Below, in pieces: positions 55,564 through 64,000 of a DNA stretch of 64,000 bases. The position numbers and the translations under genes are program-made. The notes beneath the pieces were generated by a model. That model saw only the letters and a program-made list of their open reading frames with translations, had not been told where the DNA came from and searched no databases. Origin of the DNA: CAYVZZ01 sp964456185 (GTDB lineage Bacteria > Pseudomonadota > Gammaproteobacteria > Pseudomonadales > Alcanivoracaceae); assembly GCA_964456185.1 (NCBI GenBank), contig CAYVZZ010000001.1:7800-71799 (forward strand). Reading direction: 5' to 3'. Position 1 is the stretch's first letter. Every line of letters starts with the position of its first letter.

Positions 55564-57576
55564 TTATTCCGGCAAGCGGAAGCCGTCTACCGATTTACGC
55601 ATTTCCTGAGCCATCTCGGCCAGGTTACCAATCGAGCGCGCAGTGGTCGTGGTACCGGCTGATGTCTGCGAGGTAATTTCCTGAATCACGTTCATGGTGT
55701 TGGAAATATGGCCCGCAGAAGCCGCCTGCTGGCGCGCCGCGTTGGAGATATTCTGAATCAAATCAGCCAGATTTTTCGATACGCTCTCAATTTCTTCCAG
55801 CGCCACACCCGCATCCTGTGCCAGCTGCGCCCCTTTCACCACTTCCGATGTCGTCGCTTCCATGGAGATAACGGCTTCGTTGGTATCGGTCTGAATGGTT
55901 TTTACCAGCGTCTCAATTTGTTTGGTCGCCGCCGCAGAGCGTTCCGCCAAGCGCTGCACTTCGTCCGCAACCACCGCGAAACCACGACCGGCCTCACCCG
56001 CCATGGATGCCTGAATGGCGGCGTTCAACGCGAGAATGTTGGTTTGGTCGGCAATGTCGTTAATCAGGGATACGATGTCGCCAATCTCTTGAGAAGACTC
56101 ACCCAGACGCTTAATCCGCTTAGAGGTTTCTTGAATCTGCTCACGAATGGTATCCATGCCGTGGATGGTGTCTTGTACGACTTGCGAGCCTTTGTTCGCG
56201 ATTGCCACCGCACGTTCCGCCACCGCAGCCGACTCGGCCGCGTTGGCAGATACCTGGTCAATGGACACCGCCATTTCGTTTACCGCCGCCGAGGCACCGG
56301 CAATTTCTTGCGCCTGGTGCTCGGAGGCTTCGGCTAAGTGCATCGCCGTTGACTGGGTTTCCTGCGCCGCCGAGGCCACCTGTACCGCGGTGGAGTTAAT
56401 GGTTTGTACCAAGCTGCGTAGCTGGTCAATAGAGAAATTGATGGAGTCGGCGATGGCACCGGTAAAGTCCTCGGTTACCGTCGCTTGTACGGTCAAGTCG
56501 CCGTCCGCCAAGTCGCCTAGTTCGTCAAGCAAACGCAAAATAGCGGCCTGGTTCTTTTGGTTTTCGCCTTGCAGATATTCTTGGCGTTCGCGCTCTTCGC
56601 CAAAGCGCTGAAGTACGATGAGGAAAGCCAATAACAGAGCAATTACCGCTAAGGCAATACCCAGCGTAACCGACGGGAAGAAGCCACCGGTGCTTTCTTC
56701 AAATTCTTGGTTTAACTGGGTGGAGAGTTCTAACAGCTTTTGTGAATTGGAGAAGATTTCATTTGCCGATTTACGCACCAAGTATACCTGCGGTGCACTA
56801 CCCAAAATATCGCTAGTCGACTGCTTAATAAATTCGTTATAAATACCGGATATTTCACTGAGGTAATCCAGCACAAAAGTGCCCGTAATCTTGGTGATGC
56901 CAAGCGCTTTATCGCCATTAAGTTCGCCACGCAGCACACGACCAAATTCATTGGCGTCACTGGTGAAGTGATTGGCCGCGATGACGGCTTGTTCACCACC
57001 GGCAAGAATATCACCTACCGCATTACCAATACGCTCAGCGAGAAGCGATTGCCGCTGCGCCATGGCCACATCCGAAGCGGGCAAATCATTGCCCACCATC
57101 AAGTCAATCGCACCTCTATAAAGGTTTTGCACCTGTGGAATAACTTTGCGCAACGAGGCCGCTTGCTCGTGCATGTCTTGCACCGCGTCTTGGCCGCGCA
57201 ATAAGCGCCCCGAACTGACGCGAACTTGTTGCCAGGTTTGCCCCAACTTCTTCATCAACGCTGGGTTGCCTATATTGACGTCTTTAACGCTATTCCAGGC
57301 TTCTTCAAAGTCTTTGCGGGACTGCGCCAAAAGATCAAACGCCTCGGCATTACCGTTTGCCGCCTCCAACGCCGTATTGGTAATCCGTTGGGACGTCACG
57401 CGCATTTCCGCCGCCGTGGTAATGCCCTCACTGGCGCGACCGGCCTCTAATGCCAACCAGACGAAGTTGAGCAGTGCGAGCAGCAGCGCCAAACCGGCAC
57501 CGATATAAAGCAATACCGCTTTACTGCCACCACTTTCTCCATTTCCGGAAAACAGCTTGCTTAAATTGAACGTCAT
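55564..57576 (-). CDS. pilJ: type IV pilus methyl-accepting chemoreceptor PilJ
   Basis: 670 residues from ATG 57576, with GGGAG eight bases upstream; a longer frame to 57621 has no such site. Membrane helices at about 18-40 ([20 protein letters not shown]) and 302-325 ([20 protein letters not shown]) enclose a periplasmic region with two PilJ-type helical modules. A HAMP-like linker leads to the MCP signalling coiled coil with its hairpin tip [20 protein letters not shown] (about 522). It senses pilus or surface state and feeds ChpA. A 164-base gap with an RNA stem-loop separates it from pilI. Confidence 0.94.
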   Translation of the reverse strand: MTFNLSKLFSGNGESGGSKAVLLYIGAGLALLLALLNFVWLALEAGRASEGITTAAEMRVTSQRITNTALEAANGNAEAFDLLAQSRKDFEEAWNSVKDVNIGNPALMKKLGQTWQQVRVSSGRLLRGQDAVQDMHEQAASLRKVIPQVQNLYRGAIDLMVGNDLPASDVAMAQRQSLLAERIGNAVGDILAGGEQAVIAANHFTSDANEFGRVLRGELNGDKALGITKITGTFVLDYLSEISGIYNEFIKQSTSDILGSAPQVYLVRKSANEIFSNSQKLLELSTQLNQEFEESTGGFFPSVTLGIALAVIALLLAFLIVLQRFGEERERQEYLQGENQKNQAAILRLLDELGDLADGDLTVQATVTEDFTGAIADSINFSIDQLRSLVQTINSTAVQVASAAQETQSTAMHLAEASEHQAQEIAGASAAVNEMAVSIDQVSANAAESAAVAERAVAIANKGSQVVQDTIHGMDTIREQIQETSKRIKRLGESSQEIGDIVSLINDIADQTNILALNAAIQASMAGEAGRGFAVVADEVQRLAERSAAATKQIETLVKTIQTDTNEAVISMEATTSEVVKGAQLAQDAGVALEEIESVSKNLADLIQNISNAARQQAASAGHISNTMNVIQEITSQTSAGTTTTARSIGNLAEMAQEMRKSVDGFRLPE

Positions 57577-57695
57577 AATCAGGCTCCCGGCCTCACTCCC
57601 GTTGTTATTATTTCCCAGCAATAAGCCAACCCAGCGAAACTATCTCCAACCAGATAAACCTAACGCCGCATCCTCAACCGTTTTAATTTGCCTTC

Positions 57696-57717
57696 AGCCA
57701 GCTCCAAAGAGCCGACT
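57696..57717 (-). other. RNA stem-loop in the pilI-pilJ spacer
   Basis: On the transcribed (minus) strand the RNA AGUCGGCUC-UUUG-GAGCUGGCU forms nine pairs, two of them G-U, with a four-base loop. The opposite strand would have A-C mismatches, so the fold favours this operon's mRNA. No T tract follows, so it is more likely a stabiliser or processing site than a terminator. Confidence 0.45.
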
Positions 57718-57740
57718 CTACTTAAAGCGTTTCAGCGATG

Positions 57741-58283
57741 TTAGCCTGCTCGGCTAACTTGCATAAAACGCGGATCTTGCGTCAGTGAGCTCAAGCTAAA
57801 CACTGGCCAATACTCACCATCTTGCGCGTAGGCACCACGCACATAAGGTGCCACCCTGTCGCTGACATTCCATTGTTCAACGAAACTGTCAGCGGGGAAG
57901 TGCTGCATGCCCAGCACCTGATCCACCGCCATACCCGTGTACAGCTCGTCTTGATCTACCACCAACAAGCGACGACGCTGAAGCGCTGCCGGCAAATCGT
58001 CCGCCAAAAAAGCAGTCAAATCCATTACTGCCATAAGGCGGCCACGCACATTTGATACACCACGCATCCACGGCAACACCCCCGGAATACGGGTAAAGTC
58101 AGGCGGACTAAGCACCTCGGCCACCTCATCAAGTGGGGCAACATAGCGCGCACCATCCAACACAAAGCCAATACCGCTCCATAGTTGCGCCAAGTCCTGA
58201 CGCGTCGGCAAATCATGCGCATTTTCTTCAAGAAGACGCGCATAATTTGCTAATAGAGCAAAGGCTGATGTCGCACTACTCAT
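57741..58283 (-). CDS. pilI: CheW-like adaptor PilI
   Basis: 180 residues, one CheW domain: GIGFVLDGARYVAPLDEVAE, PWMRGVSNVRGRLMAVMDL and the late RRRLLVVDQDELYTGMAVDQ. It couples PilJ to the ChpA kinase. It starts six bases after the pilH stop, so the pilGHI part is tightly packed. Confidence 0.93.
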   Translation of the reverse strand: MSSATSAFALLANYARLLEENAHDLPTRQDLAQLWSGIGFVLDGARYVAPLDEVAEVLSPPDFTRIPGVLPWMRGVSNVRGRLMAVMDLTAFLADDLPAALQRRRLLVVDQDELYTGMAVDQVLGMQHFPADSFVEQWNVSDRVAPYVRGAYAQDGEYWPVFSLSSLTQDPRFMQVSRAG

Positions 58284-58289
58284 AAGCTA

Positions 58290-58658
58290 TCAGTCCGCCT
58301 CCAGCCAACGCTCTATGGTTCCCAGTAGCACGGTTTCCTCGACCGGTTTTGTCAGGTAATCTTTTGCACCTTGACGCTTACCCCACACGCGGTCGGTCTC
58401 TTGATCTTTGGTCGTTACAATAATGATGGGAATGTGTGCGGTATCAGCTCCCTTGGTAAGCTGGCGGGTTGCCTGAAAGCCGTTAAGCCCCGGCATAACC
58501 ACATCCATCAGAACCACATCAGGCTGCTCGGCACGCGTCACGGCAACACCATCTGCGCCATTAGCGGCTTCCAACACTTCGTGCCCTTGCTTCTCAAGCA
58601 TTTCGCGCAACTTGAACGTCTCAGTTGGCGAATCATCTACGATTAATACTTTTGCCAT
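58290..58658 (-). CDS. pilH: response regulator PilH
   Basis: 122 residues, a single receiver domain without output domain. It has the acidic pocket KVLIVDDSPTETFKLREML, the phospho-acceptor in VVLMDVVMPGLNGFQATRQ and the Lys in KDYLTKPVEE. In Pseudomonas PilH acts on pilus retraction and as a phosphate sink for ChpA. It follows pilG by 11 bases. Confidence 0.94.
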   Translation of the reverse strand: MAKVLIVDDSPTETFKLREMLEKQGHEVLEAANGADGVAVTRAEQPDVVLMDVVMPGLNGFQATRQLTKGADTAHIPIIIVTTKDQETDRVWGKRQGAKDYLTKPVEETVLLGTIERWLEAD

Positions 58659-58669
58659 GACAAACCCTA

Positions 58670-59059
58670 CTACACTTCGGCCGGCATATTGTCTCTTATT
58701 GCACCCATTAACTCGTCTTTAGAGAAGGGCTTGGTGAGGTACTCGTCAGAACCGACGATGCGCCCTTTGGCTTTATCAAACAGCCCGTCCTTGCTCGACA
58801 GCATAATGACAGGGGTCTTCTTGAATGCGCTATTGTTTTTGATCAGTGCGCAAGTCTGATAGCCGTCTAAACGCGGCATCATAATATCGACAAAGATAAT
58901 ATGCGGATTATTGTCGGCTATTTTCGCCAAGGCCTCGAAGCCATCGGCGGCGGTAATCACCGTGCAGCCTGCTTTTTTCAGCAACGTCTCCGCGGTACGA
59001 CGAATCGTTTTGGAGTCGTCAATTACCATTACCTTTAGGTTTTCAAAATTATCTGTCAT
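58670..59059 (-). CDS. pilG: response regulator PilG
   Basis: 129 residues, single receiver domain: VMVIDDSKTIRRTAETLLKK, the acceptor Asp in IIFVDIMMPRLDGYQTC and the Lys in EYLTKPFSKDEL. PilG stimulates pilus extension and cAMP synthesis through FimL/CyaB in Pseudomonas. It is the first gene of the Pil-Chp operon. The 269 bases to the divergent gshB start hold the promoters of both; I see no clear CRP-type site in them. Confidence 0.94.
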   Translation of the reverse strand: MTDNFENLKVMVIDDSKTIRRTAETLLKKAGCTVITAADGFEALAKIADNNPHIIFVDIMMPRLDGYQTCALIKNNSAFKKTPVIMLSSKDGLFDKAKGRIVGSDEYLTKPFSKDELMGAIRDNMPAEV

Positions 59060-59328
59060 GGAAAACTGCCTTATTTACCACGTTGTCGCAGCAAACTTGT
59101 TGTCATTCTGATCCGGGTTGCCTGCCTCAGCAGCAAAACCCACCCTTTATTCCTTAAACAGGCGGCCTCTTACCACCGGCTCCCAACCCTTGCTTTACAA
59201 GCTACCTCAGAGCTATACCAGACCTTTTTAACACAGTTTCAAGCTGCAATCTATAACTGGTGAAAAAGCCTTCTGGCTTACCTAATTTACAGGTAACATC
59301 TACGCATTGAAATAGTGAGGTCAGTCTT

Positions 59329-60291
59329 ATGTCTTACCGTGTCGGCATCGTCATGGATCCCATCGAACACATCAAGCCTTGGAAAGATACCAGTCTTGCC
59401 ATGCTGCTGGAAGCCAAACGGCGTGGTTGGGACATCTTTTACATGACGCCAACCGACCTGTTAATTAAGGATAATGCACTAAAAGCCCGCGCCTGCCGCT
59501 TGGACGTGTTTGATGACAATCAGCACTGGTTTGAGAAAAGCGAAGCCGCTGAGCTAGATATCGCCAGCCTGGACATGCTGCTAATGCGGCAAGACCCGCC
59601 ATTTGATAACCACTACCTTTATGTTACTTATCTACTGGGAAAAGCCGAGCGTGCTGGCGTGCGCGTGGTCAATCGCCCGGCCAGTGTGCGCAGCTGCAAC
59701 GAAAAATTATTTATTACCGATTTTCCCCAATGCACTACACCCACTCTGATTAGCAGCTCGACCGATGAGCTCAAGGCTTTTGTCAACAAGCACCAAGACA
59801 CCGTCATCAAACCGCTCGACGGCATGGGCGGCACCAACATTTTCCGCATTACCGCAGGTGACCCGAACACCACTGGCATTATTCAGGTGGTCACCGAAGG
59901 CGGCACCACGCCGGTGATGATTCAAACCTACATCCCGGCCATCACCGAGGGCGATAAACGTATTTTGTTGTTAAATGGAGAGCCGGTGGATTACGCGCTG
60001 GCACGCATCCCCAAATCCGGCGAATTGCGTGGCAACTTAGCGGCAGGCGGCACCGGGCGCGGGCAGCCCCTTAGCGAACGAGACCGTTTCATTTGCGAAC
60101 AGGTTGGCCCTGTTGCCAAGCGCTTAGGGTTATATTTTGTGGGATTGGATGTGATTGGCGACTACCTCACAGAAATCAATGTCACCAGCCCCACCTGTGT
60201 ACGCGAACTGGACAGCCAGTTTAACCTGAATATCATGGGGGACTTATTTGACCAACTATTGGCGCTGCCGCCCCTAACAAAAACACTATGA
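59329..60291 (+). CDS. gshB: glutathione synthetase
   Basis: 320 residues, full length. It starts with the family's RVGIVMDPIEHIKPWKDTSL, and the ATP-grasp domain shows KPLDGMGGTNIFRI, VMIQTYIPAITEGDKRILLL and LRGNLAAGGTGRGQPLS, with NVTSPTCVRELD near the end. It joins gamma-glutamylcysteine and glycine. GTGAGG precedes the ATG. It is divergent from pilG, as in Pseudomonas, and its stop overlaps tonB by four bases. Confidence 0.96.
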   Translation: MSYRVGIVMDPIEHIKPWKDTSLAMLLEAKRRGWDIFYMTPTDLLIKDNALKARACRLDVFDDNQHWFEKSEAAELDIASLDMLLMRQDPPFDNHYLYVTYLLGKAERAGVRVVNRPASVRSCNEKLFITDFPQCTTPTLISSSTDELKAFVNKHQDTVIKPLDGMGGTNIFRITAGDPNTTGIIQVVTEGGTTPVMIQTYIPAITEGDKRILLLNGEPVDYALARIPKSGELRGNLAAGGTGRGQPLSERDRFICEQVGPVAKRLGLYFVGLDVIGDYLTEINVTSPTCVRELDSQFNLNIMGDLFDQLLALPPLTKTL

Positions 60292-61184
60292 GCGCAACTC
60301 CCGTCACACCAGCCGACCGGCTCGGCTTTACCTTTTTCTTGGCGTTAGCCATCCATGCGGTGCTGATTTTCGGCACCGGCTTCGCCTTGCAAAGCAGTGA
60401 GCCCGCCAAAGCGCAATCCTTAGAGGTGACGTTGACATTTCACCCCAGCGATAAAGCGCCCAAAGAAGCCGATTTCATGGCGCAGAGTAACCAACAAGGT
60501 TCGGGCACTTTGGATAAAAAGCGCGAACAGACCACTGACCAGCGCAGCGCCTTTCACAACCCGACGCTGCAAGATGTTAATTTAGTGCCACCATCCAGCC
60601 GTTCTGCTTCGCCCTCATCGCGCCTGTATTTGACGAGCATCACGCAAACCACACAGCAGGTGGCCGCGACACCTAGCAAGCAGCCGACGCCTGCCAACAA
60701 ATTACCCAAACGCGACCAAGAGCACCTCAAGCCTCTATCGCGCAAAATTGCCACATTGGAGGCGCGTCTGGCTCGCCAAAAGCAGGCCTATGCGAAACGC
60801 CCTATGCCTCGTTTTATTAGCTCAGTGTCAGCTGTTGCCAGTTATGAAGCCCTATACATCAATGCGTTTCGTCAGGAAGTAGAAGCCGTTGGTACGCGTA
60901 ATTTCCCCAAGAAAGCATTACGCGACCACATCTTTGGTAATGTCCGCCTACGCGTTGACATCAAACCAAACGGACATATACGGCAAATAAAACTGCTGCA
61001 CTCATCCGGCTATGACTTACTGGATAACGCCGCTATGCGCAGTGTGAGATTGGCGGCGCCTTTCGCTCCTTTTACCGACGAAATGCTTAAACATTATAAA
61101 CACAACAACTATGACTACTTAGCCATCATTCGTACCTGGAAGTTTGATGCCACTTCAACCTTGACCAGCAGCTATGGCAGCTAA
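60288..61184 (+). CDS. tonB: TonB-family energy transducer
   Basis: 298 residues. Membrane anchor at about 12-34 (FTFFLALAIHAVLIFGTGFA), a long linker rich in Ser/Thr/Gln/Lys rather than Pro, and the C-terminal TonB domain (about 200-290) with IFGNVRLRVDIKPNGHIRQI and LLDNAAMRSVRLAAPFAPF. The lack of a Pro-rich spacer sets it apart from iron-uptake TonB. The Pseudomonas gene in this position, tonB3, is needed for twitching motility, which fits the neighbouring pil cluster; that role is inferred. It overlaps gshB and ruvX. Confidence 0.87.
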   Translation: MSATPVTPADRLGFTFFLALAIHAVLIFGTGFALQSSEPAKAQSLEVTLTFHPSDKAPKEADFMAQSNQQGSGTLDKKREQTTDQRSAFHNPTLQDVNLVPPSSRSASPSSRLYLTSITQTTQQVAATPSKQPTPANKLPKRDQEHLKPLSRKIATLEARLARQKQAYAKRPMPRFISSVSAVASYEALYINAFRQEVEAVGTRNFPKKALRDHIFGNVRLRVDIKPNGHIRQIKLLHSSGYDLLDNAAMRSVRLAAPFAPFTDEMLKHYKHNNYDYLAIIRTWKFDATSTLTSSYGS

Positions 61185-61608
61185 CCCCTTACAGGTGCTG
61201 GCCTTCGACTTCGGCACCAAAAAAATCGGCATGGCGATTGGCCAGTCACTCACCGGCAGCGCCACTGCACTTCCCCCCTTAAAGGTACGCAACCAGCAAA
61301 TCGACTGGGCGGCCATTGAAGCGGTTATCATGGAATGGCAACCCGACCAGCTGTTAGTCGGCTTACCGCTCAATATGGACGGCAGCGAAAGCCCCATGAG
61401 TAAACGCTGTCGGCGTTTTGCCCGCCAGCTGGAAGGCCGTTTTCACAAGCCGACGGCGGTCGTTGACGAACGCCTCAGCAGCCGTGCCGCCCGCGAACGC
61501 ATCGGCAAACCGGCGCTCAGCGGGCGAGATGAACGGGTTGACAGCGTCGCCGCAGTCATCATGATGGAAAACTGGTTCGCCGCACACCATCAAGGAGAAT
61601 CCATGTGA
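61174..61608 (+). CDS. ruvX: Holliday junction resolvase-like protein RuvX/YqgF
   Basis: 144 residues of the YqgF RNase H-like fold: VLAFDFGTKKIGMAIGQ with the first acidic residue, LLVGLPLNMDGSESPMSKRC and VVDERLSSRAARERI, then GRDERVDSVAAVIMME. Proposed roles include pre-16S rRNA 5'-end maturation and anti-termination. It overlaps tonB by 11 bases and pyrR by four, so the whole gshB-tonB-ruvX-pyrR-pyrB-pyrX string is one translation-coupled unit. Confidence 0.94.
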   Translation: MAANPLQVLAFDFGTKKIGMAIGQSLTGSATALPPLKVRNQQIDWAAIEAVIMEWQPDQLLVGLPLNMDGSESPMSKRCRRFARQLEGRFHKPTAVVDERLSSRAARERIGKPALSGRDERVDSVAAVIMMENWFAAHHQGESM

Positions 61609-62123
61609 AGTGGGACAACCAGGACATCGAGCAGTTATTGCAGCAAATGGCCGAGCGCCTTAATCCGTTGCTGGCCAAAGAACCGCGGCCGATACATTTG
61701 GTCGGCATCTATACCGGTGGCGTTTGGCTGGCCAATCGTTTGAACGCCTACCTCGACCAGTCACTTACCGTGTCCACCCTGGCCACACGCTTTTATCGTG
61801 ATGACTTGCAGCAGCGCGGCCTAAAAACCGACCACCACAAAACCCTGCTGCCCCACACCATCGACGACAGCGTCATCCTGCTAGTTGATGATGTACTCAT
61901 GAGTGGGCGCACCATCCGCGCCGCGCTCAATGAACTGTTTGATTATGGCCGCCCGGCCAAAGTGTTGCTGGCCACCTTATTTGATATCGGCCACCGTGAA
62001 TTACCCATCCGCGCCGATGTCTGCGGGCAAAAACTATCACTTCCCCCGCAACAAAGAGTAGAATTGCACGGCCCGACACCGCTGCGGGCAGAAACCCTTC
62101 GGCTTGAGGACACCCATTCATGA
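61605..62123 (+). CDS. pyrR: PyrR-type phosphoribosyltransferase
   Basis: 172 residues starting at GTG 61605 with AAGGAG upstream; the start overlaps the ruvX stop. The PRPP-binding loop is [20 protein letters not shown], and [20 protein letters not shown] is the family's N-terminal part. PyrR binds pyr mRNA in Gram-positives; in gammaproteobacteria its regulatory role is uncertain and it may act as uracil phosphoribosyltransferase. No attenuator-like hairpin is seen because its start lies within ruvX. Confidence 0.93.
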   Translation: MKWDNQDIEQLLQQMAERLNPLLAKEPRPIHLVGIYTGGVWLANRLNAYLDQSLTVSTLATRFYRDDLQQRGLKTDHHKTLLPHTIDDSVILLVDDVLMSGRTIRAALNELFDYGRPAKVLLATLFDIGHRELPIRADVCGQKLSLPPQQRVELHGPTPLRAETLRLEDTHS

Positions 62124-63127
62124 CCGCAACCGACGCCGGCTCGCTACAAGTTACCGCCCAGGGGCAGCTGCGACATTTCATTGGTATCGAAGGCTTGCCC
62201 AAAGAGATTCTCGAACAAATCCTCGATACCGCCGCCGGTTTTGTGGAAGTCGGTGCCCGCTCCATCAAGAAAGTCCCGCTGCTACGCGGTCAAACCATTT
62301 GCAATCTGTTCTTTGAAAACTCCACGCGCACGCGCAACACCTTCGAACTGGCCGCCAAGCGCCTGAGCGCCGATGTGTTAAACGTGGACATCGCCCGCTC
62401 TTCCACCAGCAAGGGCGAAACCCTGCGCGACATGCTCTGGAACATCCGCGCCATGGGCACCGACATGCTCGTGGTGCGCCATAGTGATTCCGGTGCCGCC
62501 CATTACATTGCCCGCGATGTCACCCCCGATGTGGCCGTCATCAACGCCGGGGACGGCCAGCACGAGCACCCCACGCAAGCCATGCTCGACATGTACACCC
62601 TGCGGCACTACAAGGGCGATTTCAGCAAAATGAGCGTGGCCATTGTCGGCGATATTCGTCACTCCCGCGTGGCACGTTCCGAGATTCTGGCACTCAATAC
62701 ACTAGGCTGCCGCGACATCCGCATCATCGGGCCGCGCACCCTTCTGCCCACCGATGCCGAATCCTTGGGCGTCAAGGTGCATTATTCACTGGAAGATGGT
62801 CTCAAAGATTTAGACGCCGTTATCGCCTTACGCCTGCAGCGTGAACGCATGGAATCGGCCTTATTGCCTTCCGAAGCCGAATTCTCGCGCCTCTACGGCC
62901 TCACACCAGAACGCCTCGAGCTGATGAAACCAGATGCCATCGTAATGCACCCTGGTCCCATCAACCGCGGCGTGGAAATATCATCCGAGGTGGCCGACGG
63001 TCCACGCTCGGTCATCCTGCAACAAGTGACTTTCGGCATTGCCGTGCGTATGGCCGTGCTTTCCCTCTGCGCAGGCGGCCGCGAAGCCGAAGCCGCCGCT
63101 ATTGCCCGGGACACCGCCAATGACTGA
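62120..63127 (+). CDS. pyrB: aspartate carbamoyltransferase catalytic subunit
   Basis: 335 residues. The carbamoyl-phosphate loop is [19 protein letters not shown], and [31 protein letters not shown] and [13 protein letters not shown] complete the active site. The N-terminus is about 20 residues longer than E. coli PyrB, as in Pseudomonas, where PyrB forms a complex with a dihydroorotase-like PyrC' protein; the next gene is that partner. It overlaps pyrR by four bases and pyrX by eight. Confidence 0.96.
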   Translation: MTATDAGSLQVTAQGQLRHFIGIEGLPKEILEQILDTAAGFVEVGARSIKKVPLLRGQTICNLFFENSTRTRNTFELAAKRLSADVLNVDIARSSTSKGETLRDMLWNIRAMGTDMLVVRHSDSGAAHYIARDVTPDVAVINAGDGQHEHPTQAMLDMYTLRHYKGDFSKMSVAIVGDIRHSRVARSEILALNTLGCRDIRIIGPRTLLPTDAESLGVKVHYSLEDGLKDLDAVIALRLQRERMESALLPSEAEFSRLYGLTPERLELMKPDAIVMHPGPINRGVEISSEVADGPRSVILQQVTFGIAVRMAVLSLCAGGREAEAAAIARDTAND

Positions 63128-64000
63128 CAGCCTATCCACACTGCTCATCCGCCAAGCCCACTTAATCGACCCCGCCAGTCAGCGCGAGGAAGACGTTGAC
63201 CTACTCATCGAACAGGGGCGTATCAGCCAAATCGGACAAGGGCTCAAGGCCGACGCGCCAACCATCGACGCCCAAGGCTTATGGTTGCTGCCCGGCCTGG
63301 TCGACATTGGCATGCCCGCCTTGGCGGACGGACAAATCGCCCGCGAAACCCTGGCCGCAGCCAGCGGGGGCATCACCCAACAAGTCATGCTGCCGAGCGA
63401 CAACTGCCTGCTCGACAACACCGCGCAACTGCGTCTATTACAGGGCACCGTTAAGCGCCAAGGCAGCACGCAAATCCTGCCTATTGGCGCATTAACGCAG
63501 CAGCTCGCCGGTGAACAAATTGCCGATCTGCACACCTTATCGCAAGCAGGCGTCATCGCCTTCAGTAACGCCGGCAAGCCCGTTCCCAGCAACACCGTAC
63601 TCAAACGCTGTCTGGAATACGCCGCCACCTTTGGCCTGCGCGTCAGCTTCTGCCCGCAAGACCCGGCGCTTAGCGAAGGCGGCTGCGCCCACCAAGGAGC
63701 CGTCGCCTCGCGCCTCGGCCTGGCCGGCATCCCCGCCAGCGCCGAAACCCTGGCCGTGGCCCGCGCACTTCTTTTGGCCGAAGAAAGCGGCATTTCCATT
63801 CACTTGCACCATCTCAGCAGCGCCCAAAGCCTGCCACTCATCGAATTGGCACGCGAACGCGGCATTGACGTCACCTGCGACGTCACCATTCATCACCTAC
63901 TGGCCGATGAAAACGCCCTCGCCCACTTCGACAGCAACTATCACCTGCTGCCCCCACTGCGCCGCCAGGAAGACCGTGACGCCCTAATCGCCGCCGTCGC
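63120..64000 (+). CDS. pyrX: non-catalytic dihydroorotase-like subunit, 3' end outside window
   Basis: At least 293 residues of the dihydroorotase fold ([75 protein letters not shown]). The zinc-binding H-x-H that normally follows PGLVD is missing: the text is PGLVDIGMP, so it cannot be a working dihydroorotase. This is the state of the Pseudomonas PyrC' protein, which holds the aspartate carbamoyltransferase dodecamer together. The start ATG overlaps pyrB by eight bases. The frame stays open to the window edge. Confidence 0.92.
   Translation, partial: MTDSLSTLLIRQAHLIDPASQREEDVDLLIEQGRISQIGQGLKADAPTIDAQGLWLLPGLVDIGMPALADGQIARETLAAASGGITQQVMLPSDNCLLDNTAQLRLLQGTVKRQGSTQILPIGALTQQLAGEQIADLHTLSQAGVIAFSNAGKPVPSNTVLKRCLEYAATFGLRVSFCPQDPALSEGGCAHQGAVASRLGLAGIPASAETLAVARALLLAEESGISIHLHHLSSAQSLPLIELARERGIDVTCDVTIHHLLADENALAHFDSNYHLLPPLRRQEDRDALIAAV

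Noticed and set aside
1..64000. tRNA, rRNA, CRISPR, prophage or insertion-sequence features
   Set aside because: No cloverleaf-like sequence, repeat-spacer array, transposase or phage gene was found; every kilobase is covered by chromosomal genes.

Overview
The window is a dense stretch of gammaproteobacterial chromosome, with mostly house-keeping genes, operons with 4-8 base overlaps and no stretch over 300 bases without a gene. The relative is Pseudomonas-like. The block gshB / pilGHIJK-chpABC with tonB-ruvX-pyrR-pyrB-pyrX, the FimX-type gene and the serA / D-2-hydroxyglutarate dehydrogenase pair all follow the arrangement known from Pseudomonas. Other blocks (nudF-yqiB-cpdA-yqiA-parE-parC, efp-epmA with epmB, argA near amiC) are shared with gammaproteobacteria in general. 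A non-enteric, probably aquatic member of the Pseudomonadales/Oceanospirillales is the best guess; genus is not decidable from the sequence. I see no rRNA, tRNA, CRISPR, prophage or insertion sequence. Four runs of exactly ten N mark contig joins of unknown length; three interrupt genes (opgH, argA, chpA).

Layout: 1-3.3 kb holds serA (frameshifted, running off the left edge), D-2-hydroxyglutarate dehydrogenase, a fumarylacetoacetase-fold enzyme and yggU. 3.2-9.2 kb holds opgGH (periplasmic glucans), an AraC regulator and a divergent fatty acid desaturase. 9.2-13.7 kb is a hisBHAF operon with a 515-residue membrane/beta-propeller protein inserted between hisA and hisF. 13.7-24.2 kb holds a small GNAT, AsmA, psd, nudF, yqiB, cpdA, yqiA, parE and parC. 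24.2-30.9 kb is a more accessory stretch: PACE exporter, LysR/YeiH pair, a lipoprotein, an unknown protein, a leaderless BtuF-like protein, gabD and a small HTH protein. 30.9-33.5 kb is the EF-P lysylation set. 33.5-39 kb holds a FimX-partner gene with a perfect CRP/Vfr-type site, fimX and argA. 39-46.2 kb holds a MAPEG protein, a flavin reductase, amiC, a broken Tat-exported FAD oxidase with its Tat-exported PLP enzyme partner, an acyltransferase and a metallo-hydrolase. 46.2-59.1 kb is the complete Pil-Chp chemosensory system. 59.3-64 kb holds gshB, tonB, ruvX, pyrR, pyrB and pyrX.

The genes connect around surface behaviour. Pil-Chp controls type IV pili and, in Pseudomonas, cAMP synthesis; CpdA removes cAMP; FimX couples c-di-GMP to pilus assembly; and a perfect TGTGA-N6-TCACA site stands in front of the FimX operon. 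This suggests that cAMP and c-di-GMP control meet here. The least ordinary pieces are the Tat-exported PLP enzyme/oxidase pair next to the cell-wall amidase, the protein inserted in the his operon, the repeated leader in front of cpdA and yqiA, and the BtuF-like protein without a signal peptide.
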